From NCBI GenBank assembly GCA_013112575.1, contig JABFGG010000024.1:1-58438 (forward strand): a stretch of DNA of 58,438 nucleotides, read 5' to 3'. This document shows, in pieces, positions 40,522-49,531 of this stretch (positions within the stretch are counted from its first letter, which is position 1; each line of letters starts with the position of its first letter). Source of the stretch: Chloroflexota bacterium. Its GTDB lineage: Bacteria > Chloroflexota > Anaerolineae > Anaerolineales > UBA11579. Made by a program: the position numbers and the translations under genes. The notes under the pieces were generated by a model. It was not told the DNA's origin, made no database searches, and was given only the letters and a program-made list of their open reading frames with translations.

Positions 40522-40761
40522 CTATTCCCCATCCTTATCTTTTGATGAATTACGGGAGAGCAGGCGGCGGATGAGACTAAAGCGGTTGGAGGGTTCCGGT
40601 GGCTGGTGATAACGTCGCCAGAGGAAAAAACCCAGAGCCATTAATACCAGCCCAAGAAGCAGGAAATTAAACTCAGGTTGTTCCCTCAGGTCTGTGGTGA
40701 CGAACAAGAGGATGAGGAACAAGCCCACCCACCAAAAGAAACTACCGATACGACTTAACAT
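40522..40761 (-). CDS. Small two-TM membrane protein
   Basis: A 79-aa protein (MLSRIGSFFWWVGLFLILLF) with two predicted helices (about 8-24 and 33-53) and a basic C-terminus ending in SSKDKDGE. No ribosome site is visible before the ATG; a longer GTG frame reaches into the terminator palindrome and is unlikely. Function unknown; not conserved in any family I recall. Confidence 0.5.
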   Translation of the reverse strand: MLSRIGSFFWWVGLFLILLFVTTDLREQPEFNFLLLGLVLMALGFFLWRRYHQPPEPSNRFSLIRRLLSRNSSKDKDGE

Positions 40762-40771
40762 AGATAAAGAC

Positions 40772-40801
40772 GGTGGCCCGCCAAGCGCTTGGCGGGCCAC
40801 C
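40772..40801. terminator. 30-bp palindromic terminator of the ALDH gene
   Basis: GGTGGCCCGCCAAGC (40772-40786) is followed directly by its complement (40787-40801), a 15-bp perfect stem followed by T-rich sequence on the minus strand. Confidence 0.8.
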
Positions 40802-40809
40802 TGACCTTT

Positions 40810-42390
40810 TTATTCGATTGTGGTGTTGATCTGCTCGTGCATATACTCTTGCACGTAATAGTGGCCGCCGGCATTCTTGCCGGTAGAGCCGGAACCTTTC
40901 CAGCCGCCAAAGGGTTGGAAGCCAGGCCAGGCACCGGTGGTGGCCCCTTGCGGGCGATTGGCATAAGTGACACCAGCTTCAATGTTCTCAAAGAACCATT
41001 TGGCTTCTTCGTTGTTGCCATAAAAGCCGGCGGTCAGGCCGTAATCGACATCGTTAGCAATCTCCATGGCCTCGTCGAGGCTGCTGACCTTGTGGATCAT
41101 GGTGATGGGCAGAAACATCTCGTACTTCCATAAGCGGTGATCCATGGGGACGTTCTTGGCGATGGTCGGTTCACAGTAATAACCTTTGCCGTAATCACCA
41201 TCCACACGCACTTTGCCGCCTGTAACGATCTCGCCAGCATCCGAAAGCTCTTCCGAAAAAGTCTTGAAGTCGTTGTAGCCAGCTTCGTTAGTTACTGGTC
41301 CAAGGAAATTCTCTTTTTCGGTGGGGTCACCCAAGTTGAGGCCTTTGGTGACCTCAGTGAGTTTGCTGAGGAATTCATCATAGATCTGCTCCTCAACCAA
41401 CAGGCGTGAGGCAGCCGAACACTTTTGTCCTTGCAAACCAAAGGCCGAGCGATAAACGCCCTGCACAGCGCGTTCCAGATCGGCATTGCGCGAAATGATG
41501 GCGGGGTTCTTGCCGCCCATCTCCAGGATGAGGGGGCGCGGGTATTGGCTTGCGGCAAAGGACTTGTAGATGTTCATACCGACATCGTAAGAGCCGGTGA
41601 AGGTAATGCCATCGACTTCAGGATTGTCGATGAGAGCCTGCCCGAGGGTGCTGCCGGGGCCGGTGACGTAGTTAACCACGCCATTGGGGAAGCCTGCATC
41701 GCGGAAACACTCGGCCAGCAGGCGGCTCGTCCAAGGGGTGTCGGTGGCGGGTTTCATGACTACCGTGTTGCCAGCCACGAGCGCTGCGCCGACAGGCCCG
41801 CCGGTGAGGGCTGCGGGGAAGTTGAAGGGGCTGATGACGACCCACACACCGTAAGGCTTGAGAACCGAGTAATTAGTGGCGTCATAGCCTTCGAGCGGGT
41901 CTTTTTCCATCTTGACCACAAAGCCATCGTTCTCTTCCATTTGGATGGCAGCGTAGCGCATCAGGTCGGCAGATTCGGCGGCGTCAGCCAGGGCTTCCAT
42001 GCGGTTCTTACCGACTTCCAGGGAGATGACCGCACCGATCTGGAAGACGCGTTCATCAATGATATCGGCGGCTTTATGCACCAGGGCAACGCGATCTTGC
42101 CAGGGCATGCGGTTCCAGGTCTTTGCGGCTTTGCGGGCGGCCGCTAAGGCATCATTGGCATCCTGGGCACTGCCTTTCTGGAAGGTGCCGAGGAGTTGAT
42201 CGGTATTGATGGGGCTGCGTTTTTCGAACTTTTCGTCCACGAAACGATCCTGTCCATCAATGAACATAGCATAATCCTGTCCAAGGTTGGCGCGTATTTT
42301 ATTAACTTCTTCCTCAAAGCGGGTGTGCAGCTCATCAGGCGGGTTATACATGGTGGCATAGGTCAATCTAAATTTGGTTTCAGCGCTCAT
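40810..42390 (-). CDS. 1-pyrroline-5-carboxylate dehydrogenase-like aldehyde dehydrogenase
   Basis: A 526-aa enzyme of the aldehyde dehydrogenase superfamily, most like P5CDH (proline/ornithine catabolism to glutamate). The catalytic Cys is in QGQKCSAASRLLVEE, the general base Glu in LILEMGGKNPAII, and the NAD-binding region shows VVMKPATDTPWTS. The N-terminus (NPPDELHTRFEEEVNKI) matches P5CDH. No proline dehydrogenase gene lies next to it. It could act on another semialdehyde. Confidence 0.88.
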   Translation of the reverse strand: MSAETKFRLTYATMYNPPDELHTRFEEEVNKIRANLGQDYAMFIDGQDRFVDEKFEKRSPINTDQLLGTFQKGSAQDANDALAAARKAAKTWNRMPWQDRVALVHKAADIIDERVFQIGAVISLEVGKNRMEALADAAESADLMRYAAIQMEENDGFVVKMEKDPLEGYDATNYSVLKPYGVWVVISPFNFPAALTGGPVGAALVAGNTVVMKPATDTPWTSRLLAECFRDAGFPNGVVNYVTGPGSTLGQALIDNPEVDGITFTGSYDVGMNIYKSFAASQYPRPLILEMGGKNPAIISRNADLERAVQGVYRSAFGLQGQKCSAASRLLVEEQIYDEFLSKLTEVTKGLNLGDPTEKENFLGPVTNEAGYNDFKTFSEELSDAGEIVTGGKVRVDGDYGKGYYCEPTIAKNVPMDHRLWKYEMFLPITMIHKVSSLDEAMEIANDVDYGLTAGFYGNNEEAKWFFENIEAGVTYANRPQGATTGAWPGFQPFGGWKGSGSTGKNAGGHYYVQEYMHEQINTTIE

Positions 42391-42607
42391 AGGCGGGGTC
42401 TCCTTGGGAGAAAAAGTGTCTTATGAACCCAAGTATAGCCGAGCCTGCAGGCCGAGTAAAGAAGCGAGCCGTAGATCGAGCGGAATCCTGCTTTGCTTGC
42501 GTGCTGCTGGTATTTCTTATAGACTGGAGGGGAAAGTGAAACAGTAATTAGGAATCAGTTTTTTGCTAGTAACTAGTCTCTAATTACAAATCTCAAAACT
42601 TTCCGAT

Positions 42608-43372
42608 ATGGATATCTCCCAACACTATTTCATTGGTATTGAGCCTGATGCGGGGCTACGACGTATGGCCTATGCAGCCCTGGACGAGGACCTGCGCCCT
42701 ATGGCACTGGGGATCGGGGATTTTGAGGAGGTGTTGGCCTATGTAGGTGGGCAGAAACAGGCCACGGTAGCCATTGCTGGGCCGCCACGCCCCAACCTGG
42801 GCTTGATGGCTGAAGAAGAACGGCGGTCAAGTCTGGAGCCAATGCCTGCTAAAGGCACGTGGAAGGACTGTCGCCTGGCAGAATACTTGCTTTACACGCG
42901 TGATGTTCAGGCTTTCGTGACGCCTGCTAAAACCTCGGCCTGCAAAGCCTGGATGCGTAGTGCCTTCCATTTGTATGAAAAGCTTTTCGAGTTGGGTTAC
43001 GTGAATCATTCGAAGGGAGAAGTTGAGAAAAGGGTACTGGAAGCCTGGCCAGTGGCGAGCTATGCAGCCTCGATGGAAGGGGAACTTCTGCCAAAATACA
43101 GTTTAGAGGGTCGGTTGCAGCGTCAACTGACTTTATCCAATCAGGGTTTACGTTTACCCGATGCCATGCAGTTCTTCGAGGAGATCACGCGCCACCGTTT
43201 GATACTGGGACAGTTGCCGACTGATGTGCCCTATGGGGGGGACGAACTGGATGCTTTGGCCTTGGCTAATACAGCTTATCTATGCACCGCCCAACCAGAA
43301 GAAGTTGAGCTGTTGGGGGATGTAGATGAAGGGCAGGTGGCCGTTCCCAGGCCGCGGATGTCTGACAGCTGA
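42608..43372 (+). CDS. DUF429 (RNase H-like) protein
   Basis: A 254-aa protein fitting the DUF429 family, predicted to have an RNase H-like fold. The first strand reads FIGIEPDAGLRRMAYAALDE, with an Asp as expected for the family; a middle Glu-rich part includes RRSSLEPMPAKGTWKDCR; the C-terminal signature GGDELDALALANTAYLC follows. The family's enzymatic activity is not established. It has no partner gene nearby. Confidence 0.72.
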   Translation: MDISQHYFIGIEPDAGLRRMAYAALDEDLRPMALGIGDFEEVLAYVGGQKQATVAIAGPPRPNLGLMAEEERRSSLEPMPAKGTWKDCRLAEYLLYTRDVQAFVTPAKTSACKAWMRSAFHLYEKLFELGYVNHSKGEVEKRVLEAWPVASYAASMEGELLPKYSLEGRLQRQLTLSNQGLRLPDAMQFFEEITRHRLILGQLPTDVPYGGDELDALALANTAYLCTAQPEEVELLGDVDEGQVAVPRPRMSDS

Positions 43373-43447
43373 GCTGGTATTACGATTTTGTTATGTAGGA
43401 TCGCTTGCTGAATGCGTACACTATAATGAAATAGTGAGTGAGAAAAG

Positions 43448-44833
43448 ATGAACAATATAAGGAAACCCTTTTTGTTACATGTCGTGCGCTTTGCTATGTT
43501 GACGTTTACATTGGGGGTTTTAGCCTACAGCAGCGCGCAGCAGCATCCCGCCCGTGCGGCTGCGGACATAAGTGTGGATGTGACTAATAATGCTGATTGG
43601 GTTGGTATATCATATTCTGATAATGATCAATACAATGGAGGGGCAAGCAGTGCGGCACCATTCCGAGTGATTATCACAAACAATATTGTAGATGCAGTCA
43701 CAATTGATAGTATCAGTGATGATGTTCATGGTAGTGGTTCTGCTTTAGATACGCCCTTTTCTGGGGAAACACCGACGTGTGCTTCAATTATTGGACAGAC
43801 ATTGTCGGGGGCTGGCAATACGCTTACCTGTTACTTTGATGGAAAACCTGTTAATGGGGGTGGGGGCTCACAGGTCAATACCACCACGGTCCAAGTGAGT
43901 GATGCTGGGGCTATTATGGATACAGAAGCCGATACTAGCACGATTACCTTTGCAAACAATACAGCACCGACAGGAACAATAGAAAAAACCAATGATGCCG
44001 ATGAGGATAATAATTTTCAAGACCAGAACGAAGGCGTAGAAACTAATGTAGTCCCTTTTCGAGTGCGCTTTACGAACACAAGTGGTACTTCCTATTGGAT
44101 CGATAAAATCGAAGATGATGTACATGGTGCGGATGCCGCATTGACGAGTTCGAGTTGGAGTCCTGCTTGCGCGACTCTCATACTCACCAATGACCTTGTG
44201 GGGGCCGGGGATACTTTCACTTGTTATTTTGATGGCACGCTTGGCACTCTGCCTGAGACCAATACGGTCACTGTGACCGTGCGGGGTTTTGTATCCGGTG
44301 TGCAAGCCCAATTCGCAGACACGTCGGAGGTCATTGTCGCCCCGCCCACTGCCACAGGGACTCTCGTCACCCCGTCCAATACACCTGATCCTAATAAATC
44401 ATCTACACCCACGGTGACCAATACGGGGTCTGGCCCCGGAAGTACTAGTACCTTCACCCCTACTATTACACTGACCCCTACGATCACATTGACGCCTACT
44501 CTGCTGGGCCCTTTGCAAACACTGACGGCGCTGGCTGCGGCCGATACTCAAACAGCTGAAGCCCCAGGTTTCAACCTTGCTACCTTTACTTTTACACCTA
44601 CAGCAACCGAGGACTCTGGTTTGCGGCCAGGTGACCCATTGCCAAGCCTAACCCCGACTGCCAGCGCGACAGTCACTAACACGGCCTTGCCTGAAGAAAT
44701 GACGGCTACCGCCGAAGCCGGTGGAGATGAAGACGGAGGTGGCATAAGCCCCCTGCTGATCTTGCTGGCTTTATGTGTGCCTTTGTTGGTGATCATAGGT
44801 GGGGCTGTGGTTCTGTTGAACCGTAGAAGGTGA
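43448..44833 (+). CDS. Cell-surface protein with two beta modules and a TP-rich stalk
   Basis: A 461-aa protein with signal peptide (FAMLTFTLGVLAYSSAQ), then two related beta-rich modules of about 115 residues (45-165 and 175-290). Each has a pattern like FRVxxTN...IDxIxDDVHG...CYFDG, and both have matching Cys pairs. A Thr/Pro/Ala-rich stalk (300-420) and a C-terminal membrane helix (LLILLALCVPLLVIIGGAVV) with NRRR tail follow, which anchors the protein in the membrane. The modules are likely to face outward. No GG/LPXTG sorting motif. Confidence 0.82.
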   Translation: MNNIRKPFLLHVVRFAMLTFTLGVLAYSSAQQHPARAAADISVDVTNNADWVGISYSDNDQYNGGASSAAPFRVIITNNIVDAVTIDSISDDVHGSGSALDTPFSGETPTCASIIGQTLSGAGNTLTCYFDGKPVNGGGGSQVNTTTVQVSDAGAIMDTEADTSTITFANNTAPTGTIEKTNDADEDNNFQDQNEGVETNVVPFRVRFTNTSGTSYWIDKIEDDVHGADAALTSSSWSPACATLILTNDLVGAGDTFTCYFDGTLGTLPETNTVTVTVRGFVSGVQAQFADTSEVIVAPPTATGTLVTPSNTPDPNKSSTPTVTNTGSGPGSTSTFTPTITLTPTITLTPTLLGPLQTLTALAAADTQTAEAPGFNLATFTFTPTATEDSGLRPGDPLPSLTPTASATVTNTALPEEMTATAEAGGDEDGGGISPLLILLALCVPLLVIIGGAVVLLNRRR

Positions 44834-44840
44834 AATAGCC

Positions 44841-44871
44841 AAAAGCCTCACCTATCAAACGTGAGGCTTTT
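44841..44871. terminator. Bidirectional terminator
   Basis: AAAAGCCTCAC (44841-44851) and GTGAGGCTTTT (44861-44871), between convergent genes. Confidence 0.9.
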
Positions 44872-44889
44872 TAGGGGCAGCTTCTAAAT

Positions 44890-46605
44890 TTAGTATTTCA
44901 GGCTGATAACTTCAAAGACGCTGAGAGGTTTGCTTTTACCTTTGGCGTCCACAGCATCTACGGGCTGGACGACGACCTTGTCAGATACCTGGCGGAAGGC
45001 TTCATCACTGAGCAGGATCTGCCCGGGCTTGGAGTTCTCCTGGATGCGTTTGGCTGTATTGACGCTGTCGCCAATGGCCGTGTACTCCAGGCGTTTTTCT
45101 GTTCCCACCAACCCCAACACCGCCTCACCAAAGTGGATGCCCACGCCAAAGGTCAGCAAGGCGTCGGTTTTTAGCTGGTTATGCAGCTTGTTGACGCCAT
45201 TCTTGATGCCCAGGGCAGCACGCACGGCACGCAAAGTATGGTCCTGCTGCGGAATGGGGGCGTTGAACCAGGCCATGACCGAATCCCCCATGAATTTATC
45301 AATGGTTCCTTGCTCTGCCATGATGGCATCGGCAAAGGTGGAAAGATACTGGTTGAGGATCGAGACCAATTGTTCGGGGTTAAGGCGTTCGCTGTAGCTG
45401 GTGAAGCCGCGGATGTCGGCGAACACGGTGGTGATCCGGGCACGGCGACCACCTAGCGCTAACTGGTCAGGGTCCAGTTGGTCGATTACGGCGGGTGAGA
45501 CCATACGTTCAAAGAGACGGCGCTGGGCTTCGAGGCGCTTGCGTTCAGTCAGGTCTTCCAGCACGATGGCGACGCCCTGGGTGTGCTGTTGGGCATCCTT
45601 GAGGGGGGAGAGGTTAAAACGCAAGTCTACGTCGCCGCGTTCAGGCAGGGAGGAATGCATCTCCAGGCCGATGATAGCTTCATTGTTCTGGCGCACGTTG
45701 TTGACATGTTGGGAGAGGTTGGCTGCCAGGGAAGTCTGGTTGAGGTTAACGCCCACAAGTTCGGTGCTGGCACGCCCCAGGATCTGGCTGGCGGCCTGAT
45801 TACACAGGGTGATCTTATCTTCGATGTCTGCGGTGATGACGCCACTAGCAATGGAAGCAAAAACGTTGTCCATCAGATTCTTAAGCTCGGTGACTTCAGC
45901 CAGGGTCTGGCGCACCGATTCAAATAGGCGGGCGTTGTCAATAGCGACCGCGGCCTGATTGCCAAAAGCGGTCAACAATTCCAGTTCGGTGTCAGTAAAA
46001 AGACCCGTGCGCACGCGGTTGTCTGCGTAGATCACCCCGGTGACCTGATCTTTCACAATCAAGGGTACACAAAGGATAGATCGTAGGTTGTAAGCCAGGA
46101 TGCTGTCCTGGCTATTGAAGCGCGGGTCTTCCTGGGCGTTGGTCGTTAGAAGGGCCTGGCCTTCGGCCACCACGCGGTTGACGATAGTGCGACTGATGGC
46201 GAACTCGGATTCGTCTAAGGTTTCCTGTTCCCAGTTGCGGGCCACGCGGATGACCATCTGGTCGGCATCATCTTTGAGCATCAGGAAACCGCGCTCGGCA
46301 CCCGTCAGGCGCACGATGGTGTCCATCACGATGCGCAGCACTTCATTGGGTTCCAGGGAGGAGTTGATGATGCGTCCGATATCGGCCAGGGCCAGCAGGC
46401 TGGTGCGTTCACCTTCTTGCTGGGCTACCTGACGACTGAGGCGCGTAAGGCTGCCTGCCAGTTGGGCCAGGCCATCCACTGCGCCTTGGGGCAGGCTGCT
46501 TGCGCTACCGCGCAAAATATTGATCACATTGTCTGCCAGACGGCTCAGACGTACGATCTGTTGATCTATGGGGGGATTAACGTCGGTATCGGGTTCGCGA
46601 TACAT
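44890..46605 (-). CDS. GAF-PAS class III adenylate cyclase
   Basis: A 571-aa soluble signalling enzyme. A coiled N-terminus leads to a GAF domain (about 85-230), a PAS domain (240-360), then the cyclase domain (385-565). Metal ligands are Asp397 and Asp441 (FADIRGFTSYSE and KFMGDSVMAWF). Lys437 and Thr509 (EYTAIGD) are the base-selecting pair, pointing to ATP as substrate, and Arg520 is the transition-state residue. It probably makes cAMP in response to a GAF/PAS ligand. No receptor partner is adjacent. Confidence 0.92.
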   Translation of the reverse strand: MYREPDTDVNPPIDQQIVRLSRLADNVINILRGSASSLPQGAVDGLAQLAGSLTRLSRQVAQQEGERTSLLALADIGRIINSSLEPNEVLRIVMDTIVRLTGAERGFLMLKDDADQMVIRVARNWEQETLDESEFAISRTIVNRVVAEGQALLTTNAQEDPRFNSQDSILAYNLRSILCVPLIVKDQVTGVIYADNRVRTGLFTDTELELLTAFGNQAAVAIDNARLFESVRQTLAEVTELKNLMDNVFASIASGVITADIEDKITLCNQAASQILGRASTELVGVNLNQTSLAANLSQHVNNVRQNNEAIIGLEMHSSLPERGDVDLRFNLSPLKDAQQHTQGVAIVLEDLTERKRLEAQRRLFERMVSPAVIDQLDPDQLALGGRRARITTVFADIRGFTSYSERLNPEQLVSILNQYLSTFADAIMAEQGTIDKFMGDSVMAWFNAPIPQQDHTLRAVRAALGIKNGVNKLHNQLKTDALLTFGVGIHFGEAVLGLVGTEKRLEYTAIGDSVNTAKRIQENSKPGQILLSDEAFRQVSDKVVVQPVDAVDAKGKSKPLSVFEVISLKY

Positions 46606-46929
46606 GATGTTCGATGAATGCTTAAATCAAATAATGGATTAATTGTACACGAAAAGATTGTGTGATTGTGTGACGGTTTCGTCGCGTAGTCTGGTTAGTT
46701 AGCTGTCTAATTGGCTGGTTGGTCTAGACAGCTTGTTGCCTGAGCAATCAATTTGGATCACGCAAACTGTTGGCCCAGTCTAGCTTTTAACATTTTTCTT
46801 ATCTGATTGCGAAATGATGCACAATCCAAATGCTTTATGGTATACTGCCGACGTTGTCGTAATTTGGCCTATTTTGCGACAAATGTACAAATTCCGGGAG
46901 CAAAATTCCCGTTTTTTTGAGGAGTCCTT
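46606..46929. other. Intergenic region upstream of nuoA
   Basis: About 324 bases without a gene. It contains a 9-bp inverted repeat AGCTGTCTA/TAGACAGCT (46701-46709/46725-46733) and the extended -10 element at 46838-46846. The rest is AT-rich. Confidence 0.6.
46838..46846 (+). promoter_or_regulatory. Extended -10 promoter of nuoA
   Basis: TG-G-TATACT lies 84 bases before the nuoA ATG; no clear -35. Confidence 0.5.
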
Positions 46930-47286
46930 ATGCAGGACAATTGGCTGTTCATCGGTATTGCTGTGGTTATCGCTGCTATGTTACCCATGTTGCCGATCGC
47001 TGCTGCCCGCATTCTCAGTCCCCATCGTCCTAACAGATTAAAGAATGAAACCTACGAATGTGGTATGGAAACCGTTGGAGATACCTGGGTACAGTTCAAA
47101 GTACAGTATTACGTGTATGCCCTGGTCTTCCTGATTTTTGACGTTGAAATGATCTTTTTATTCCCCTGGGCTGTGGCTTACGACAATCTGCCACTCCTGG
47201 GCGTAATTGCCGGCCTGGTGTTTATCTTCCTTTTGCTAGACGGGCTGGCATATGCATGGCGCAAAGGCGCCCTCGAATGGTCCTAA
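46930..47286 (+). CDS. nuoA: NADH-quinone oxidoreductase subunit A
   Basis: Membrane-arm subunit of complex I, 118 aa with three helices. The family signature RLKNETYECGMETVGDTW and the EMIFLFPWA block with the conserved Glu are present. The usual partners nuoB, C, D do not follow; instead a terminator-like hairpin and nuoH come next. GAGGAG precedes the ATG. Confidence 0.94.
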   Translation: MQDNWLFIGIAVVIAAMLPMLPIAAARILSPHRPNRLKNETYECGMETVGDTWVQFKVQYYVYALVFLIFDVEMIFLFPWAVAYDNLPLLGVIAGLVFIFLLLDGLAYAWRKGALEWS

Positions 47287-47305
47287 CAACCCAACATTTT
47301 CATCT

Positions 47306-47335
47306 AAAGCTGACGAGCTTGCTCCTCAGCTTTTT
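47306..47335 (+). terminator. Terminator or attenuator after nuoA
   Basis: AAAGCTGA (47306-47313) pairs with TCAGCTTT (47326-47333), followed by T5. It lies 20 bases after the nuoA stop codon, separating it from nuoH. Confidence 0.65.
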
Positions 47336-47390
47336 CTTTGTGTCTGGGAAACAATAAACTGCTACCGGAAAAAGGTACAGGAGTTGTTGC

Positions 47391-48644
47391 ATGAGCTTTT
47401 TTGAAGATCCAATTAAATTTCTCGCTGGACTGCTGCAAGACTTATTGGTGAGTCTCAACCTGCATCCCATAGCCATCACGGTGATCAACAATATTGTTGG
47501 TGCGCTGATCGTGTCTTCGGTCGGGTTGGTGATCGTCATTTTCCTGATCTGGCTGGAACGCAAACTGGCAGCCCGCTTTCAGGATCGCTTTGGCCCTAAC
47601 CGTGCCGGTCCCTTTGGTATTTTGCAAAGCTTCGGCGATCTGAGCAAGCTGGTCCTGAAAGAGGACGTTGTGCCCGATGCGGCTGACAAGATCCCCTACA
47701 ACATCGCCCCCATACTTTCCATCGCGGCGGTGGTGTTGGTGTGGGCTGTAGTGCCCTTCTCAGTAGAATGGATCGGCACAGACCTCAATGTGGGTGTCTT
47801 ATACATCGCCGCGGTCGGTTCTTTCGGCATCCTCTCCGTGTTGATGGCTGGCTGGGCCTCCAATAATAAGTATGCGCTCTTGGGCGCTTTCCGTGCCGTA
47901 GCCCAGTTGATATCTTACGAAGTCCCGCTGATCTTTGCCCTGCTGATCCCCGTTCTGCTGGCACGCTCGATGGGCGTCAATCAGATCGTGGGAGCCCAGG
48001 ACATCTGGTACATCTTTGTTGTGCCGGTAGCCTTCGGCATCTTTTTTATTGCCTCGCTTGCCGAGATCGGACGTACGCCTTTCGACCTGCTCGAAGCGGA
48101 ATCGGAGATCGTGGCGGGATATCATACAGAATACTCAGGTATGAAGTTCGGTATGTTCATGGCGGGTGAGTTCCTGCACTCGCTGACACTGGCTGTCGTG
48201 ACCGCTGCCTTGTTCCTTGGTGGCTGGCGGGGCCCTTATGTTGAACAATTGCCGCTACTTGGCCCCCTTTATCTTTTCCTCAAGGCAGGATTTGTCTACT
48301 TTTTGATCGTGTGGATCCGAAGTTCCCTGCCGCGTATCCGCATCGATCACATGTTGGACATTACCTGGAAGTTCCTTACCCCGCTTTCGGTAGTGTTGCT
48401 GATGGCTATTGCTCTGACCGACGCGCTCTTGAAAGAATTTGGCCAGATCAATAATACAGCCCTTTATGTTGGGGCGATGATCGCCGTCAATGTGGTGATC
48501 GCGCTGTTGGCCTTGTTTGCAGCCTCCCGATTAAACAGCCGCCAACGTCGCCAAATAAAAACCTTTGAGCCCCGTCCATTGGCTGTCCCACCCAAGCCGG
48601 CCGCCCCTGCGGCTGCCAGCACAAGTGAGGAGGCCTCTGCCTAG
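47391..48644 (+). CDS. nuoH: NADH-quinone oxidoreductase subunit H
   Basis: Quinone-site subunit joining the arms of complex I. Signatures RFGPNRAGPFGILQ and EAESEIVAGYHTEYSGMKF are clear. 417 aa with an Ala/Pro-rich C-terminal tail of about 40 residues beyond the last helix, longer than the usual ~330-350. AGGAG lies 8 bases before the ATG. nuoJ follows closely. Confidence 0.95.
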   Translation: MSFFEDPIKFLAGLLQDLLVSLNLHPIAITVINNIVGALIVSSVGLVIVIFLIWLERKLAARFQDRFGPNRAGPFGILQSFGDLSKLVLKEDVVPDAADKIPYNIAPILSIAAVVLVWAVVPFSVEWIGTDLNVGVLYIAAVGSFGILSVLMAGWASNNKYALLGAFRAVAQLISYEVPLIFALLIPVLLARSMGVNQIVGAQDIWYIFVVPVAFGIFFIASLAEIGRTPFDLLEAESEIVAGYHTEYSGMKFGMFMAGEFLHSLTLAVVTAALFLGGWRGPYVEQLPLLGPLYLFLKAGFVYFLIVWIRSSLPRIRIDHMLDITWKFLTPLSVVLLMAIALTDALLKEFGQINNTALYVGAMIAVNVVIALLALFAASRLNSRQRRQIKTFEPRPLAVPPKPAAPAAASTSEEASA

Positions 48645-48671
48645 CACAGGCAGTTGGACGCAGGAGTTCGT

Positions 48672-49205
48672 ATGACCCCCATTCAATATTTTTTCCTTTT
48701 TACCGCCGGTTTTACATTGCTGGCCGCCTTGGGCGTGGTGACACGCCGCAACGTGGTGCACTCTGCCTTGTTGCTGGTGGTGGCGCTCTTCGGGGTGGCT
48801 GTTACCTTCGCCATCTTGGAAGCCGGTTTCTGGGCTGTTTTCCAGGTGCTGGTTTACATCGGCGCCATCGCCATCCTGATGATCTTTATGGTCATGCTCA
48901 CCCGGCGCAACGTAGCCGATGAGACCTATCCTGAACCGTTCAACGACAACATGCGCTTAGCCTTCCTGGCGGCGCTGCTTGTTTTTGGCGGATTGGCATT
49001 GACCATCGGTGGCTGGGATGCTGCCCGCGAAACCATGACTGTGCCCCTTGACTATGACGCCCTGCGCGAGTTTGGGCGTGCCATGGTCAGTCCGGATGGC
49101 TATCTGGTGCCCTTTATCCTGGTATCAGTTCTGTTATTAGCAGCACTGGTCGGCGCTATCTATGTGGCGGTTTTGGGCAACAAATCTCAGGAGGAGAGAG
49201 AATGA
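48672..49205 (+). CDS. nuoJ: NADH-quinone oxidoreductase subunit J
   Basis: Membrane-arm subunit of 177 aa with five helices. The conserved EAGFWAVFQVLVYIGAIAIL motif in helix 3 is present. The ATG at 48672 has AGGAG 5 bases upstream; a TTG at 48654 would add six residues and lacks support. The stop overlaps the nuoK start by 4 bases. nuoI, commonly before nuoJ, is missing. Confidence 0.93.
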   Translation: MTPIQYFFLFTAGFTLLAALGVVTRRNVVHSALLLVVALFGVAVTFAILEAGFWAVFQVLVYIGAIAILMIFMVMLTRRNVADETYPEPFNDNMRLAFLAALLVFGGLALTIGGWDAARETMTVPLDYDALREFGRAMVSPDGYLVPFILVSVLLLAALVGAIYVAVLGNKSQEERE

Positions 49206-49510
49206 TCCCGCTTTCCTGGTATTTGATCTTTTCAGCCCTTTTGTTCAGCATCGGCCTGTTCGGTGTGCTGGCCCGCAAGAACGCCATCGCCATTCTGATG
49301 GGCGTGGAGTTGATGCTGAACGCCGTCAACATTAACCTGGTCGCCTTCTGGCGCTACATCGTACCGGCTACAACCGAAGGCTGGATGTTTGTGGCAAGCG
49401 TTTTTGTCGTGGCTGCTGCCGAAGTGGCAGTCGGTCTGGCGCTGGTTTACTCTATCTATCGCGGCCGCCGCACCTCTTCGGCCGATGAGATTGACCTGCT
49501 CAAGTGGTAA
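49202..49510 (+). CDS. nuoK: NADH-quinone oxidoreductase subunit K
   Basis: 102-aa, three-helix subunit (MrpC homologue). The two buried glutamates needed for proton transfer are Glu36 (MGVELMLNAVN) and Glu74 (AAAEVAVGLA). The ATG overlaps the nuoJ stop, and AGGAGAG precedes it. Confidence 0.95.
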   Translation: MIPLSWYLIFSALLFSIGLFGVLARKNAIAILMGVELMLNAVNINLVAFWRYIVPATTEGWMFVASVFVVAAAEVAVGLALVYSIYRGRRTSSADEIDLLKW

Positions 49511-49531
49511 CCGCAGGTTTTGTGAGGCACT

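Noticed and set aside
41425..42147. Open frame antisense to the aldehyde dehydrogenase
   Set aside because: Overlaps a clear ALDH gene completely and has no ribosome site.
44890..46605. Guanylate cyclase rather than adenylate cyclase
   Set aside because: Lys437 and Thr509 are the adenine-selecting pair; guanylate cyclases usually have Glu and Cys/Ser there.
46701..46733. 9-bp inverted repeat as a terminator of the cyclase gene
   Set aside because: It lies upstream of the cyclase start rather than after its stop codon, and has no T run.
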